Shown here piece by piece: positions 53,868-62,516 of a stretch of DNA of 64,000 nucleotides. The first letter of the stretch is position 1. Each line of letters starts with the position of its first letter. The notes beneath the pieces are model-generated. The model was not told where the DNA came from and made no database searches. It worked only from the letters and a program-made list of their open reading frames with translations. Source of the DNA: Paenibacillus sp. Root444D2 (GTDB lineage Bacteria > Bacillota > Bacilli > Paenibacillales > NBRC-103111); the NCBI RefSeq assembly GCF_001426375.1, contig NZ_LMEO01000050.1, positions 402,100-466,099 on the forward strand, given 5' to 3'. The translations under genes and the position numbers were made by a program.

Positions 53868-53909
53868 TCACAATAAAAATAACCATACAGCAGTTGCTGA
53901 ATGGTTATT
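53868..53909 (-). terminator. Terminator after the CynX-type MFS gene
   Basis: AATAACCATACAGC (53878-53891) pairs with GCTGAATGGTTATT (53896-53909) around AGTT. T-rich tracts follow on both strands; the minus-strand gene ending at 53941 is the obvious user. Confidence 0.8.
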
Positions 53910-53940
53910 TTTAAAACTTCAAATCACATTATCCCTTCTA

Positions 53941-55158
53941 TTATCGGGATGACGAAGTCGCCGCTTGACGGGGAATCTCCAAGCTTGACTGCTCTTTTTT
54001 ATTGCCAATGATAAGATGGAGCAGCATCATAAGCACGACTACTATAACCATTCCGCCAAATGCCGGAACGAAGCTGCCTGTAGCATCATGTATCCAACCA
54101 ACAAAGATTGGACCCAAAGAGCCAATCACATACCCACCAGACTGATTCATCGCTGCCCAAGCACTCGCGGTTTCCGCATCACCTGTTTCTTCCAGCGGCA
54201 GCATCAAAACGATCGGAAACAGTCCGCCTGCACCAATCCCGAGTAGGCTGGCACAGAACCAGGGATTACCGTTTATCATGAAAAGAAGCAATCCTGCAAG
54301 CTGTAAAATAGCGCAGCCCAATAACCAGTACATCCGTTTAGGAAAGCGCGCAATAAGGATCGGCAGCACAAAACTGACCGGTATTTGAATAACCGTGAAT
54401 AACGTCAGCATTCCCCCGGCAAATGCTTTATCGTACCCCATACTTTCAATTGCTGGAGCTAGCCAGGCTGTTAACGAATAAAAAATGACCGCCATAAAGC
54501 CAAAGAGCAGCGTTATGTTCCACGCTTTCTTATTTCTCCATGGGAGTTTAACCCCTTCTGACGTATTCTTTATTGCTGTTGAATTCGAATTAGAACGTGA
54601 TGCATGTGCAGCCAGCCGCCACCATACTGGAAGTGCAACAATGGCGAATAAAGCCCATGATGCTAAGGAAGCGCGCCACGAATCTTGCATAAGATTCTGA
54701 ATCGGCACGGATAATCCTGAGCTGAGAGCAGCCCCAATGACCATTGCTGAGGAATAAATGCCAACTAAGGATGATGCACGATCAGCGAAATATCGTTTAA
54801 TAAATCCAGATAGCAAGGGTCCCGTTATCGCAATGCCTACCCCCGCCAGAAAAGCGGTAATCAACAGCAGCAACGAGGAAGCCGCGAAATAGCGAAGAAT
54901 GGTGCCAACACCTATGAGCAAAAGAGACCAAGTCAATGTCCTCTCCAACCCCCACCGATTACTTATCTTAACAGCTGTAGGCGAGAATAGACCCATGCAT
55001 AGTACCGGAATTGAGGTAAGAAGGCTGGCCAATGCCCCGTTGATTCCAAGATCTTTCCGCATCGTTTCCAACAATGGCGCAATCGATGAAATAGCCGGAC
55101 GTAAATTAATGGAAGCAAGAAACAGTGCACAAACTAAATATCCAAATCTTAATTTCAT
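53941..55158 (-). CDS. MFS transporter, CynX/NimT family (405 aa)
   Basis: The start MKLRFGYLVCALFLASINLRPAISSIAPLLETMRKDLG is characteristic of the CynX/NimT family (cyanate or 2-nitroimidazole transporters and related YycB-type proteins), with NLRPAI and PTAVKISNRWGLERTL conserved. Twelve membrane segments fit. The substrate is unknown. It is divergent from a LysR-type gene with shared promoter region, a common arrangement for a regulated exporter or importer. Confidence 0.88.
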   Translation of the reverse strand: MKLRFGYLVCALFLASINLRPAISSIAPLLETMRKDLGINGALASLLTSIPVLCMGLFSPTAVKISNRWGLERTLTWSLLLIGVGTILRYFAASSLLLLITAFLAGVGIAITGPLLSGFIKRYFADRASSLVGIYSSAMVIGAALSSGLSVPIQNLMQDSWRASLASWALFAIVALPVWWRLAAHASRSNSNSTAIKNTSEGVKLPWRNKKAWNITLLFGFMAVIFYSLTAWLAPAIESMGYDKAFAGGMLTLFTVIQIPVSFVLPILIARFPKRMYWLLGCAILQLAGLLLFMINGNPWFCASLLGIGAGGLFPIVLMLPLEETGDAETASAWAAMNQSGGYVIGSLGPIFVGWIHDATGSFVPAFGGMVIVVVLMMLLHLIIGNKKEQSSLEIPRQAATSSSR

Positions 55159-55207
55159 CTTGTATTTCCCCTTACACTTTCATTTTGTACGTTCGAGCTG
55201 CGCTCAG

Positions 55208-55283
55208 TTACACTAGTGTAAAAGAAAACGAATAATTGATCAATATTATCATCCCTATTATAATCATAAGCAATACTTATGAT
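55208..55283. promoter_or_regulatory. Two palindromic operators in the CynX/LysR divergent region
   Basis: TTACACTAGTGTAA (55208-55221) is a perfect 14-bp palindrome. ATCATAAG (55263-55270) and CTTATGAT (55276-55283) are perfect inverted arms around CAATA, the ATAAG-N5-CTTAT form favoured by LysR proteins. The second site ends 17 bases before the proposed TTG start of the LysR gene, fitting autoregulation. Confidence 0.65.
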
Positions 55284-55300
55284 ATGTAGAGGTGAAAGGC

Positions 55301-56182
55301 TTGGAATTTCGTCAATTAGAATATTTTATCGCCGTATGCGAGGAATTGCACTTCACCAGGGCTGCAGAAAAAATAGGAATTTCACAGCCCGCATTAAGTC
55401 AACAAATACGCTCGCTAGAAGATGAATTAAACATTCCTTTGTTTGACCGTATTGGCAAGAAAATCGCGATTACGGAGGCAGGCTCCATTCTTCTTGAGCA
55501 AAGCCGTGATGTTTTGAGAAGTCTGAAAAACGTCAATGAGTTTATCGGTGAACTTCATAATTTACAGAGAGGCACATTAATCGTAGGTGTCTTACCCTCG
55601 GATTTGGATTACAGAATATCAAAGATGTTAATTGATTTTTACCACGAATTCCCTAAAATTAAGCTCAGAATCGTGTCTTCCGTTGAGATTGTTGAACAAG
55701 TACTGTCAAATGAAGTCGATATAGGCATTGGAATCATGCCTCAACCGGATGACCGATTGGTACGAATTCCTCTGTGCCGTGAAGAATATGTGCTAGCGGT
55801 TTCCGAGAACCACGTTTTGGCCGGTAGACCTTCTATTGATATCGACGAACTACGTCATATTGAAACCGTAATGCCTCCTAAAGGCATGATTGGCAGAGAG
55901 CTCGTAGACGATTTTTGCCGTGAGTATGGGTTTGAATTAACCACTATTATGGAAACCACCTCACCGACTTCCATTATTAATCTAATAAGGGCAAGCATTG
56001 GGGCGACCATCCTCCCACGTCCTTTAATCCAATCCATAAATGCACCGGATCTGAGATGCATTCACATTTCTAAAAAAGCGCCAAGCCGTAATATTGGGGT
56101 CATCCACCGGTCCGATCGGTTTCTTGGTCAAGCGGCTAAAGCCTTTATTCAGAAAGTGACTGAGCATTTTAGGCAGGAATAA
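55301..56182 (+). CDS. LysR-family transcriptional regulator (293 aa)
   Basis: The N-terminus MEFRQLEYFIAVCEELHFTRAAEKIGISQPALSQQIRSLEDELNIPLFDR is the LysR winged helix; the rest is the periplasmic-binding-like effector domain (GVLPSDLDYRISKMLIDFYHEFPKIKLRI, VDIGIGIMPQPDDRLVRIPL). The TTG at 55301, six bases after GAGGTG, gives the usual MEFRQLEYF start; a GTG at 55292 is the alternative. It probably controls the divergent CynX-type transporter gene in response to an unknown small molecule. Confidence 0.93.
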   Translation: MEFRQLEYFIAVCEELHFTRAAEKIGISQPALSQQIRSLEDELNIPLFDRIGKKIAITEAGSILLEQSRDVLRSLKNVNEFIGELHNLQRGTLIVGVLPSDLDYRISKMLIDFYHEFPKIKLRIVSSVEIVEQVLSNEVDIGIGIMPQPDDRLVRIPLCREEYVLAVSENHVLAGRPSIDIDELRHIETVMPPKGMIGRELVDDFCREYGFELTTIMETTSPTSIINLIRASIGATILPRPLIQSINAPDLRCIHISKKAPSRNIGVIHRSDRFLGQAAKAFIQKVTEHFRQE

Positions 56183-56335
56183 ACGGCTCCTATTCATACC
56201 GACATTATTTGGGTGTCTCATTGATATCCAAATGGAGCAGCCTTATGAATCCTTGTAAACATGTTGTGTGGCTTTTGTCACACTTTCGCTCCATTTTATA
56301 CCTCAAATGTTCTGACCTTCCAGTGTCTTCTTTCC

Positions 56336-57208
56336 TCATAGACCTTCTCTGTTCTCTTCTCGGAACTCCCGTGGTGATAGACCGTTTATCTTGCGGAACA
56401 GCTTCGAAAAATAATGCAAAGACGAAAATCCGTGTTTGTCTGCGATCTCGGTGATGCTCAGATTCGTAAAGAGGAGATCATCCTTTGCCCGATTGATCCT
56501 GAATTGGATGACATACTGGGTTGGCGGCAATCCAGTTGCATCTTTGAACAAATCAAAAAAGTATCCACGGCTTATGTGCAGCTCTTTGTAATAGATTTCC
56601 AAAGGCTGCAGATTGCCTTGTACCAGATCCTGATCCAATCGTTCAAGCAACTTGGACATGCGGAGATTGGGAATATGCTCCTCTTTCAGGGCAAAAGTTA
56701 GAAAAAACTCGATAAACTGCTGGAAGCTGCTCTGAACCTTTAAACTGCGAACGTACGTCCGCCCATTTGTATAGTGATTTTCGGTATAAAACTTCTCGAA
56801 TAAATCCATCCACAGCCGCAGCTTCTCCACCTTCACATGCTCAGGTAATGAATAAGGAAATGCAGGTCCGATCAGAGTAGGAACCAGCGTGGCTGGATCA
56901 TAACAGATCATGCTTGGGTGGGTGAACTCGGCCCGACGGTCTACGTAGGACCAATCGAAATAACAGCAGATGTGCACCATCGGGTCTTTGCTATCCGCAA
57001 CCCAATGGTGAGACTGCCCTGCTGGTATGTACACGAGAGATCCGGCTACCGTTTCATAAGTGCGACCTTCGGTGTGAATGACACCTCTTCCCTCGCTAAT
57101 CAAATATAGGGAGGACGCATAACAGATCCGATTGTTGCTAGTCTGTCCTTTAGAGAATGGGTACCGGGTTGCATAGTACACATAAGGATGTAAGTCGGCG
57201 AAATCCAT
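56336..57208 (-). CDS. AraC-family regulator with cupin sensor domain (290 aa)
   Basis: An N-terminal cupin (LYLISEGRGVIHTEGRTYETVAGSLVYIPAGQSHHWV) is joined to a C-terminal AraC double helix-turn-helix (YYKELHISRGYFFDLFKDATGLPPTQYVIQFRINRAKDDLLFTNLSITEIADKHGFSSLHYFSKLFRKINGLSPREFREE). Such regulators bind a sugar or metabolite in the cupin. It is divergent from the dioxygenase/HEAT gene and probably controls it. Confidence 0.92.
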   Translation of the reverse strand: MDFADLHPYVYYATRYPFSKGQTSNNRICYASSLYLISEGRGVIHTEGRTYETVAGSLVYIPAGQSHHWVADSKDPMVHICCYFDWSYVDRRAEFTHPSMICYDPATLVPTLIGPAFPYSLPEHVKVEKLRLWMDLFEKFYTENHYTNGRTYVRSLKVQSSFQQFIEFFLTFALKEEHIPNLRMSKLLERLDQDLVQGNLQPLEIYYKELHISRGYFFDLFKDATGLPPTQYVIQFRINRAKDDLLFTNLSITEIADKHGFSSLHYFSKLFRKINGLSPREFREENREGL

Positions 57209-57351
57209 CCATGATCACCACCTTATTCGAAAAAAATAAAATGTAATTGATATGACGATTGTACAAATAATTGACGATTTTGCAAATACAAAATAAACCG
57301 AATACTGTAGTATTTCTAAGTAAGGACGAAGATTTCTAAGGAGGATTTAAC

Positions 57352-58929
57352 ATGTTAGATACTAAGTATTTGTTGACAGATGAGCAAATGATGCAATTTA
57401 TTACCAAAGGATATCTGGTGCTTCAGAACGACATGCCTCATCAACTTCATTTGAGCATCATGAACCAGATCAATCACGTTATGCATAATGAAGGAAACCC
57501 TGGAAACAACATTCTGCCTCGTGTCCCGGACATTCAGCAGCTGTTCGATACGCCGATTGTCAAGGGAGCGTTAAGCAGTGTACTTGGCCCAGACTTTTAC
57601 ATGCATCCACATCGACACTGTCATTACAATCAACCGGGAAATCAGACGCCGGGCGGCGGAAAATGGCACAAAGACGGCTATTGGTCTTCCATGCGCAGTC
57701 ATCGACCGTGGTGGGCGATGATTTTCTATTACACCCATGATATTACCGAAGATTTAGGGCCTACTGCGATCATGCCAGGCACCCAATACTACGAGAAATT
57801 TCTTGGCGACCAAGGTGAGACGCTGCTGCCCACAGGTAAAGCGGGTACTATGGTACTCGTTCATTTCGACTTGTGGCATAGAGCTTCGCTTAATGTATCA
57901 GAGCTAGATCGTTATATGCTTAAGTTTCAATTTCTCAGATTGAGCGCACCGGAGTTCCCAAGCTGGAATCATCAAAGCAGGGAGATGATTGTTCCGGAAG
58001 GAACGCCCGCTATCCATATGAATTTATGGCAAGACGTATGGAATTGGCTTCGCGGAGAACCTACGTCCAAGCAGGTTGTCACGACAACGACCGAGGAGCG
58101 ATTGTTGGCATTACGGCAAGAGCTTGATTCAGAGAACCCGACCGATCGCGCGCGGGCGTCTGATGAATTGGGACGAATCGGTGTAGAAGCGGCATCTTGC
58201 GCTCCCTCGCTAGGGCTTCTATTAAAAGACCCGGTGGAAACGACCGCTTTGAATGCAGCCTATGCGCTTGGACAACTTGGAACTCAAGGGATCGAGATGC
58301 TGATCAAGCAAATAACGGAGGGGTCGAGCCTGACAGCGGAACGGGCCGCATACGGATTGCAAGGAGCAGGCACTGAGGCGATTCCTGCCCTTCTCCGCGT
58401 TATGAAACATGAGGATGAAAAACGCAGAGCATTGGCGGTTTTCGTACTTGGGATGATAGGTTCCTCCGAAGGTGAAGTGGTACCCTCACTGATCTCAAGC
58501 TTGCAGGATCAGAGCGAGTGGGTTCGCCGAAATGCGGTAGAATCATTAGGTATGCTCAAGAATGCTGGTGAACAGGTTGTTGCGGCATTAGCGAAAGTAT
58601 TGAAGGATTCTATACGATGTGAAGCTGACGATGCTTCAGAATCAAATCTTACGGAATCAATAAAGTCGTATGTAGGCGATCAGCCATACATTACCAATAA
58701 GGTCGGATATACTGCAGCACTTTCACTGCTGCGCACTGGTAAGACTGGCGACGTGAAAGATGCTGTCCAATCCTTGGAGCAAGCGCTTTACAGCAAGGAC
58801 CGTTACGTTAGAGCTTATGCAGCGGAAGCACTCACCCATCTGAGAACGGACGAAGCGGTTGATATCTTGATCCGATATTACCGCACTTCCCGCTGGTGTC
58901 CGGATACAAGTAAAGTTAGCACTTTTTAA
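57352..58929 (+). CDS. Phytanoyl-CoA dioxygenase-like domain fused to HEAT repeats (525 aa)
   Basis: Residues 1-240 are a PhyH-type Fe(II)/2-oxoglutarate oxygenase: KWHKDG gives the His106-x-Asp108 pair, LWHRAS the distal His176, and DRYMLKFQF the Arg187 expected to bind 2-oxoglutarate. After a linker of Thr/Glu, residues 250-525 are about seven HEAT-type repeats (ARASDELGRIG, TALNAAYALGQLG, TAERAAYGLQGAG, KRRALAVFVLGMIG, WVRRNAVESLGMLK, VRAYAAEALTHLR). The repeats suggest binding to a partner protein or to a large substrate. GGAGG precedes the ATG. Function is unknown; both halves appear intact. Confidence 0.88.
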   Translation: MLDTKYLLTDEQMMQFITKGYLVLQNDMPHQLHLSIMNQINHVMHNEGNPGNNILPRVPDIQQLFDTPIVKGALSSVLGPDFYMHPHRHCHYNQPGNQTPGGGKWHKDGYWSSMRSHRPWWAMIFYYTHDITEDLGPTAIMPGTQYYEKFLGDQGETLLPTGKAGTMVLVHFDLWHRASLNVSELDRYMLKFQFLRLSAPEFPSWNHQSREMIVPEGTPAIHMNLWQDVWNWLRGEPTSKQVVTTTTEERLLALRQELDSENPTDRARASDELGRIGVEAASCAPSLGLLLKDPVETTALNAAYALGQLGTQGIEMLIKQITEGSSLTAERAAYGLQGAGTEAIPALLRVMKHEDEKRRALAVFVLGMIGSSEGEVVPSLISSLQDQSEWVRRNAVESLGMLKNAGEQVVAALAKVLKDSIRCEADDASESNLTESIKSYVGDQPYITNKVGYTAALSLLRTGKTGDVKDAVQSLEQALYSKDRYVRAYAAEALTHLRTDEAVDILIRYYRTSRWCPDTSKVSTF

Positions 58930-58960
58930 GGGCCCGATTACTAACTGAATACGAAAGCGC

Positions 58961-58999
58961 GGCTGTCCTATAAGTGGGTAAATCTACTTGAGGACAGCC
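58961..58999 (+). terminator. Terminator after the dioxygenase/HEAT gene
   Basis: GGCTGTCCT (58961-58969) pairs with AGGACAGCC (58991-58999); a short AAGT/ACTT inner stem is possible. CTTT follows on the plus strand, a weak T-tract. Confidence 0.65.
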
Positions 59000-59153
59000 C
59001 TTTAAGTTCTTGGCCTGCCATTTGACGAAATGCAGTTTATGCTGGATGATATTCTCATTTCAACAAGAGGTATTAACCCTACATAATTGTGCACCAAATG
59101 TCGGATTCACACATTCAATTCCTGCTATTCTTTTGATAAAGGAGGTCAGATAA

Positions 59154-60026
59154 ATGGATTTGCTTACAAACATGAATGGTGCTTTAAGGTACATTGAGGA
59201 AAACCTTGCGAACGATATTGATTTTAAAGAAGTAGCAAGAAGGGCTTTCTGTTCCGAGTACCATTTTAAAAGGATGTTTTCCTTCCTTGCAGGTATTTCG
59301 CTATCGGAATACATCCGCCGCAGACGTCTTACTCTTGCAGCATTTGAGCTTAAAGGCAGCAGCGTTAAGGTCATAGACATTGCTGTGAAATACGGGTACA
59401 ACTCACCAGATTCTTTTGCAAGAGCTTTTCAAAATTTGCATGGTATTGCACCGTCAGAAGCCAGAAATAATGGCCATTCACTTAAAGCTTACCCGCCAAT
59501 GACCTTCCAGTTATCCATCAAAGGAGGAAATGAAATGATCTATCGAATTGAAGAAAAAGAGGCATTTCGCATTGTTGGAATTAAGAAAAGAGTTCCTATC
59601 CAATTCAACGGGGTTAATCCGGAGATTGCTTCGATGTGGAAAAGCTTAGACAGCGAAACGATCAATAACCTTAAGAACCTTTCTAATGTCGAACCTATGG
59701 GACTCCTTAGTGCATCCACAAACTTTTCTGAGGTCAGAATGGAGGAAAAAGGGGAGCTTGATCACTATATTGGCGTTGCAACAACGAAGGAGTGTCCAGA
59801 TAACCTAACACAGCTTAATGTTTCTGCCTCAACATGGGCTGTATTCGAAGCAATCGGACCATTTCCTGATACGCTGCAAAATATATGGGGACGCATTTAT
59901 TCCGAGTGGTTTCCATCCTCAAACTATGAAGCAATTGAAGGACCAGAAATCCTTTGGAATGAGAATAAAGATGTAACCTCACTAACTTTTAAAAGTGAAA
60001 TATGGATACCGATTTTGAAAAAGTAA
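59154..60026 (+). CDS. AraC-family regulator with GyrI-like effector domain (290 aa)
   Basis: Residues 5-105 form the AraC DNA-binding domain (IEENLANDIDFKEVARRAFCSEYHFKRMFSFLAGISLSEYIRRRRLTLAAFEL, YGYNSPDSFARAFQNLHGIAPSEAR). From about residue 125 a GyrI-like small-molecule-binding domain follows (YRIEEKEAFRIVGIKKRVP, STWAVFEAIGPFPDTLQNIWGRIYSEWFPSS), as in Rob/BmrR-like regulators. AGGAGG precedes the ATG. No clear target gene lies next to it; it may be autonomous or regulate distant efflux genes. Confidence 0.92.
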   Translation: MDLLTNMNGALRYIEENLANDIDFKEVARRAFCSEYHFKRMFSFLAGISLSEYIRRRRLTLAAFELKGSSVKVIDIAVKYGYNSPDSFARAFQNLHGIAPSEARNNGHSLKAYPPMTFQLSIKGGNEMIYRIEEKEAFRIVGIKKRVPIQFNGVNPEIASMWKSLDSETINNLKNLSNVEPMGLLSASTNFSEVRMEEKGELDHYIGVATTKECPDNLTQLNVSASTWAVFEAIGPFPDTLQNIWGRIYSEWFPSSNYEAIEGPEILWNENKDVTSLTFKSEIWIPILKK

Positions 60027-60104
60027 TTACGGATTGAAGCAATGAAGGAAGGTTCATTTTGAACCTAGCAACTAAGGAATTGCGTAGTTTCATAAATAAA
60101 TGTA

Positions 60105-60145
60105 AAACGGAGCCCGCAACCCGCGTGGCTCCGTTTATTTTGAGC
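60105..60145 (+). terminator. Terminator after the AraC/GyrI-like gene
   Basis: AAACGGAGCC (60105-60114) pairs perfectly with GGCTCCGTTT (60127-60136), followed by ATTTTG on the plus strand. Confidence 0.85.
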
Positions 60146-60215
60146 CCCCTACTATTCTCAAGACTGTTGAAAATAACCGCTTCGGACCCTAGCGCATTGA
60201 TTTTTATAAAGGCTT

Positions 60216-60368
60216 TTATTCAATTATTATTGCATATACAATACCTGGACCATGAACACCGATGGTTAAATCATTCTCAATATCAGCGGAACGACTGGGA
60301 CCAGAGATAAATTGAATACCTGCGGGCAGAGTACCATTTCCTATTTTCAATTGGTTTCCTTCTATTTT
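60216..60368 (-). pseudogene. 3' remnant of a lutC-like (LUD-domain) gene
   Basis: On the minus strand a 50-codon open stretch with no start codon of its own reads ...LPAGIQFISGPSRSADIEND then LTIGVHGPGIVYAIIIE and stop. This is the conserved C-terminal end of LutC/YvbY-type LUD proteins (lactate utilisation), whose usual ending is SGPSRTADIE..LV.GVHGP. The codon before it is a stop and the upstream sequence belongs to another gene, so only the tail survives. It marks a deletion or rearrangement that removed the rest of lutC. Confidence 0.75.
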
Positions 60369-60372
60369 TTAA

Positions 60373-62433
60373 TTAAGCCTGCTCTAATGAGAAATGAAGC
60401 TTGATTTCCTTCTGAGCATCCTTGCTACTCCATTGCGCGAGACGATAGTTGCCATTTCGATTCGGCATCAACCCAGGAAGAAGCTCTAGTTCCACTTCAT
60501 CCGATTCAACTTCAGGCTGAATAGTATAGACAGCATTCGAATATAAGACGAAAAGCTTATTCCCATCCACACGGATGACCGTCCCATCGGTTCCATTCGT
60601 CACGAGCACCGGAACCGTTACACCAATTGCGGATAATTCCGTATCCTCTGCAGCCTCCACCGACCATGCCGTTGTCACGCCTTCGCGTGCAATGCGATAA
60701 GATTCCGTGATCGCCGCTATGCCTTCGATGCCAGGCCTTGGCAGCATATCAGCGACGGCTCGCAAATAGGTTGGGTGCAGTTCATCATCCGGTGAACGCA
60801 AATCCATGTCATTTAAAAGCTGAAGCCCCGTAGACTCGTAACGTATTTTGAATGAAAGCGCATCGCCATCTTCATCCCCACTTACAAGCAAGGCATTCCA
60901 ATGCAGCTTTTCAGGATGGGTTGGCGCCCCTTCTTCATTCAAGGAATGAAACGTTTCGTGCTTTCTTCTGCCATAGTTAGCTAATCTGTGCCAGACTCCG
61001 TACGCATCCCTCCATGACAGGCCGATAGCTGCCGGCGTATGGGGACGCGGAATGATTTGTTTGGCCACAAAATAATTCAAGTGAATATTGCCGCTCAGCC
61101 CAGCTATCCCCATCGAGAGCGCCGTTTCCTCCAGATAATCCGCTTTGTGGAGCCGCACCCATCCGGTTGCGTCATGCCCCATTTGCGCAGCAGTATCCAT
61201 TACGAGATGATAAGCTCCTTGCTGAGGCCTCGAAGTGGCATAGATCCGATTGAAGGATTTAATTAGCACCACATATCCGCCCAAATCCGCCGGTGTTGCC
61301 TTCTCGGAAATGCTATCGTCAGCACTTTCAAAGCACGAAGCAGCAATTTGAGCGGCATACAAGCTGTATGTCGAATAATAGGCATAGAACTCCCAACCGT
61401 TACGGAGACCGCTATCGAACCGATTTTTCAACAACCTAAATTGGGTGGGATCCTCTATCCAGCGCAGAATGGATTGTAGTGCTTTGCGTGCAGCTCGTTT
61501 AAAGATACCTGCCCATTCTTGATCTCCTTCTTTAGCATAAAGCGAAGCTTCCCGTTCACACAGATTGGCAAAGGTCAGTTCATTCCAAATAATCTGGTTA
61601 CTCCTGCCTCCGCAGCTCGTTCCCCCGGTGGTAGACTGCATAAACAGCATCGTTTGAGCACCTTTGCGAAGCTGCCTTTCTAGAAATGTCTTCCATTCGC
61701 CGTTATAACCGGCATCTATTAACCCGCTAAGCTGTTGACGCGCAGCCAAATCATAGGCGACCGGAATATTCGGATCACGGTATAGCCCTTCACGCGTAAA
61801 ACGCGGCATTTGCGGTTTCAAATACTTATCAATGAAAGCCATAGAGTCCGTGAACCCTTCATTTAACCTCATCATTTCGCCATGCATGGCATATGTAGCC
61901 CAATTACGGATAGTACGGATGTCTGGAAAACTTCGTTGCGTTTGGCAATACGTGACCTCAGGCTCAACGTTGGACAAACTCGCTTTCCATGTATCTTTCC
62001 GTTCCGCAGTTACCATCGGCGCCAGTATCTGATAAGCCCGAACCACCATGTTCGTAGTGAAATCCGCATGGTCATCAGGGACTTTATTCTCACCCAAACA
62101 GGTACTTGCCCAATCCATCGCGAGCAAAATCTGTTCTTTGAGATCCTTGCAGCGATCGTTGGCTAGCAGAATAGCTCCGGCTTTGACAAATGCAGCGGTT
62201 GCATATTCGTGTTCTTTCCCATCGCCTGGATCCAGAACCCCCCCGTATTCACTTAAAAATGGGGCGAATTGATGAACTCGCGCTTCGGCAAAGTCCAAAT
62301 ATTTGTCACGAGTTATTCCGGTTTCTTCGAGATCATCTAACATGCCTTTTTGTTTAAACGCGTCGATGTCTTGCTGAATCGGGTTTACCCCGGATAAGCT
62401 TTCTAAATAGTCCAGTTCGTTGGCTGTAAACAT
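60373..62433 (-). CDS. Unassigned 686-aa helical-toroid-like protein, candidate polysaccharide-active enzyme
   Basis: I do not recognise the family with certainty. Residues 1-400 are rich in amphipathic helices (for example KEQILLAMDWASTCLGE, TIRNWATYAMHGEMMRLNEGF, WAGIFKRAARKALQSILRWIE), as in (alpha/alpha) toroid glycosidases and lyases; residues 400-680 are mainly beta (HNALL-type strands, FKIRYESTGLQLLND). Invariant-looking polar motifs are TTGGTSCGGRSNQIIWNELTFA, FYAYYSTYSLYAAQ and MGHDATGWVRLHKADYLEE. It has no signal peptide. It is 83 bases after the heparinase-like gene and probably shares its transcript, so a role in uronate-polysaccharide breakdown is plausible. Confidence 0.5.
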   Translation of the reverse strand: MFTANELDYLESLSGVNPIQQDIDAFKQKGMLDDLEETGITRDKYLDFAEARVHQFAPFLSEYGGVLDPGDGKEHEYATAAFVKAGAILLANDRCKDLKEQILLAMDWASTCLGENKVPDDHADFTTNMVVRAYQILAPMVTAERKDTWKASLSNVEPEVTYCQTQRSFPDIRTIRNWATYAMHGEMMRLNEGFTDSMAFIDKYLKPQMPRFTREGLYRDPNIPVAYDLAARQQLSGLIDAGYNGEWKTFLERQLRKGAQTMLFMQSTTGGTSCGGRSNQIIWNELTFANLCEREASLYAKEGDQEWAGIFKRAARKALQSILRWIEDPTQFRLLKNRFDSGLRNGWEFYAYYSTYSLYAAQIAASCFESADDSISEKATPADLGGYVVLIKSFNRIYATSRPQQGAYHLVMDTAAQMGHDATGWVRLHKADYLEETALSMGIAGLSGNIHLNYFVAKQIIPRPHTPAAIGLSWRDAYGVWHRLANYGRRKHETFHSLNEEGAPTHPEKLHWNALLVSGDEDGDALSFKIRYESTGLQLLNDMDLRSPDDELHPTYLRAVADMLPRPGIEGIAAITESYRIAREGVTTAWSVEAAEDTELSAIGVTVPVLVTNGTDGTVIRVDGNKLFVLYSNAVYTIQPEVESDEVELELLPGLMPNRNGNYRLAQWSSKDAQKEIKLHFSLEQA

Positions 62434-62516
62434 GCTGTTCCTCCGATAATATGTCCTGTCATCTTAACTATCTCAATAGTCACCGGCAAAAAAGTTCTTC
62501 GTTTCCTTACCTTCTA

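Noticed and set aside
60059..60310. 83-codon plus-strand frame after the AraC/GyrI gene
   Set aside because: It begins at a TTG, spans the terminator hairpin and lies antisense to the lutC remnant, so it is not a gene.
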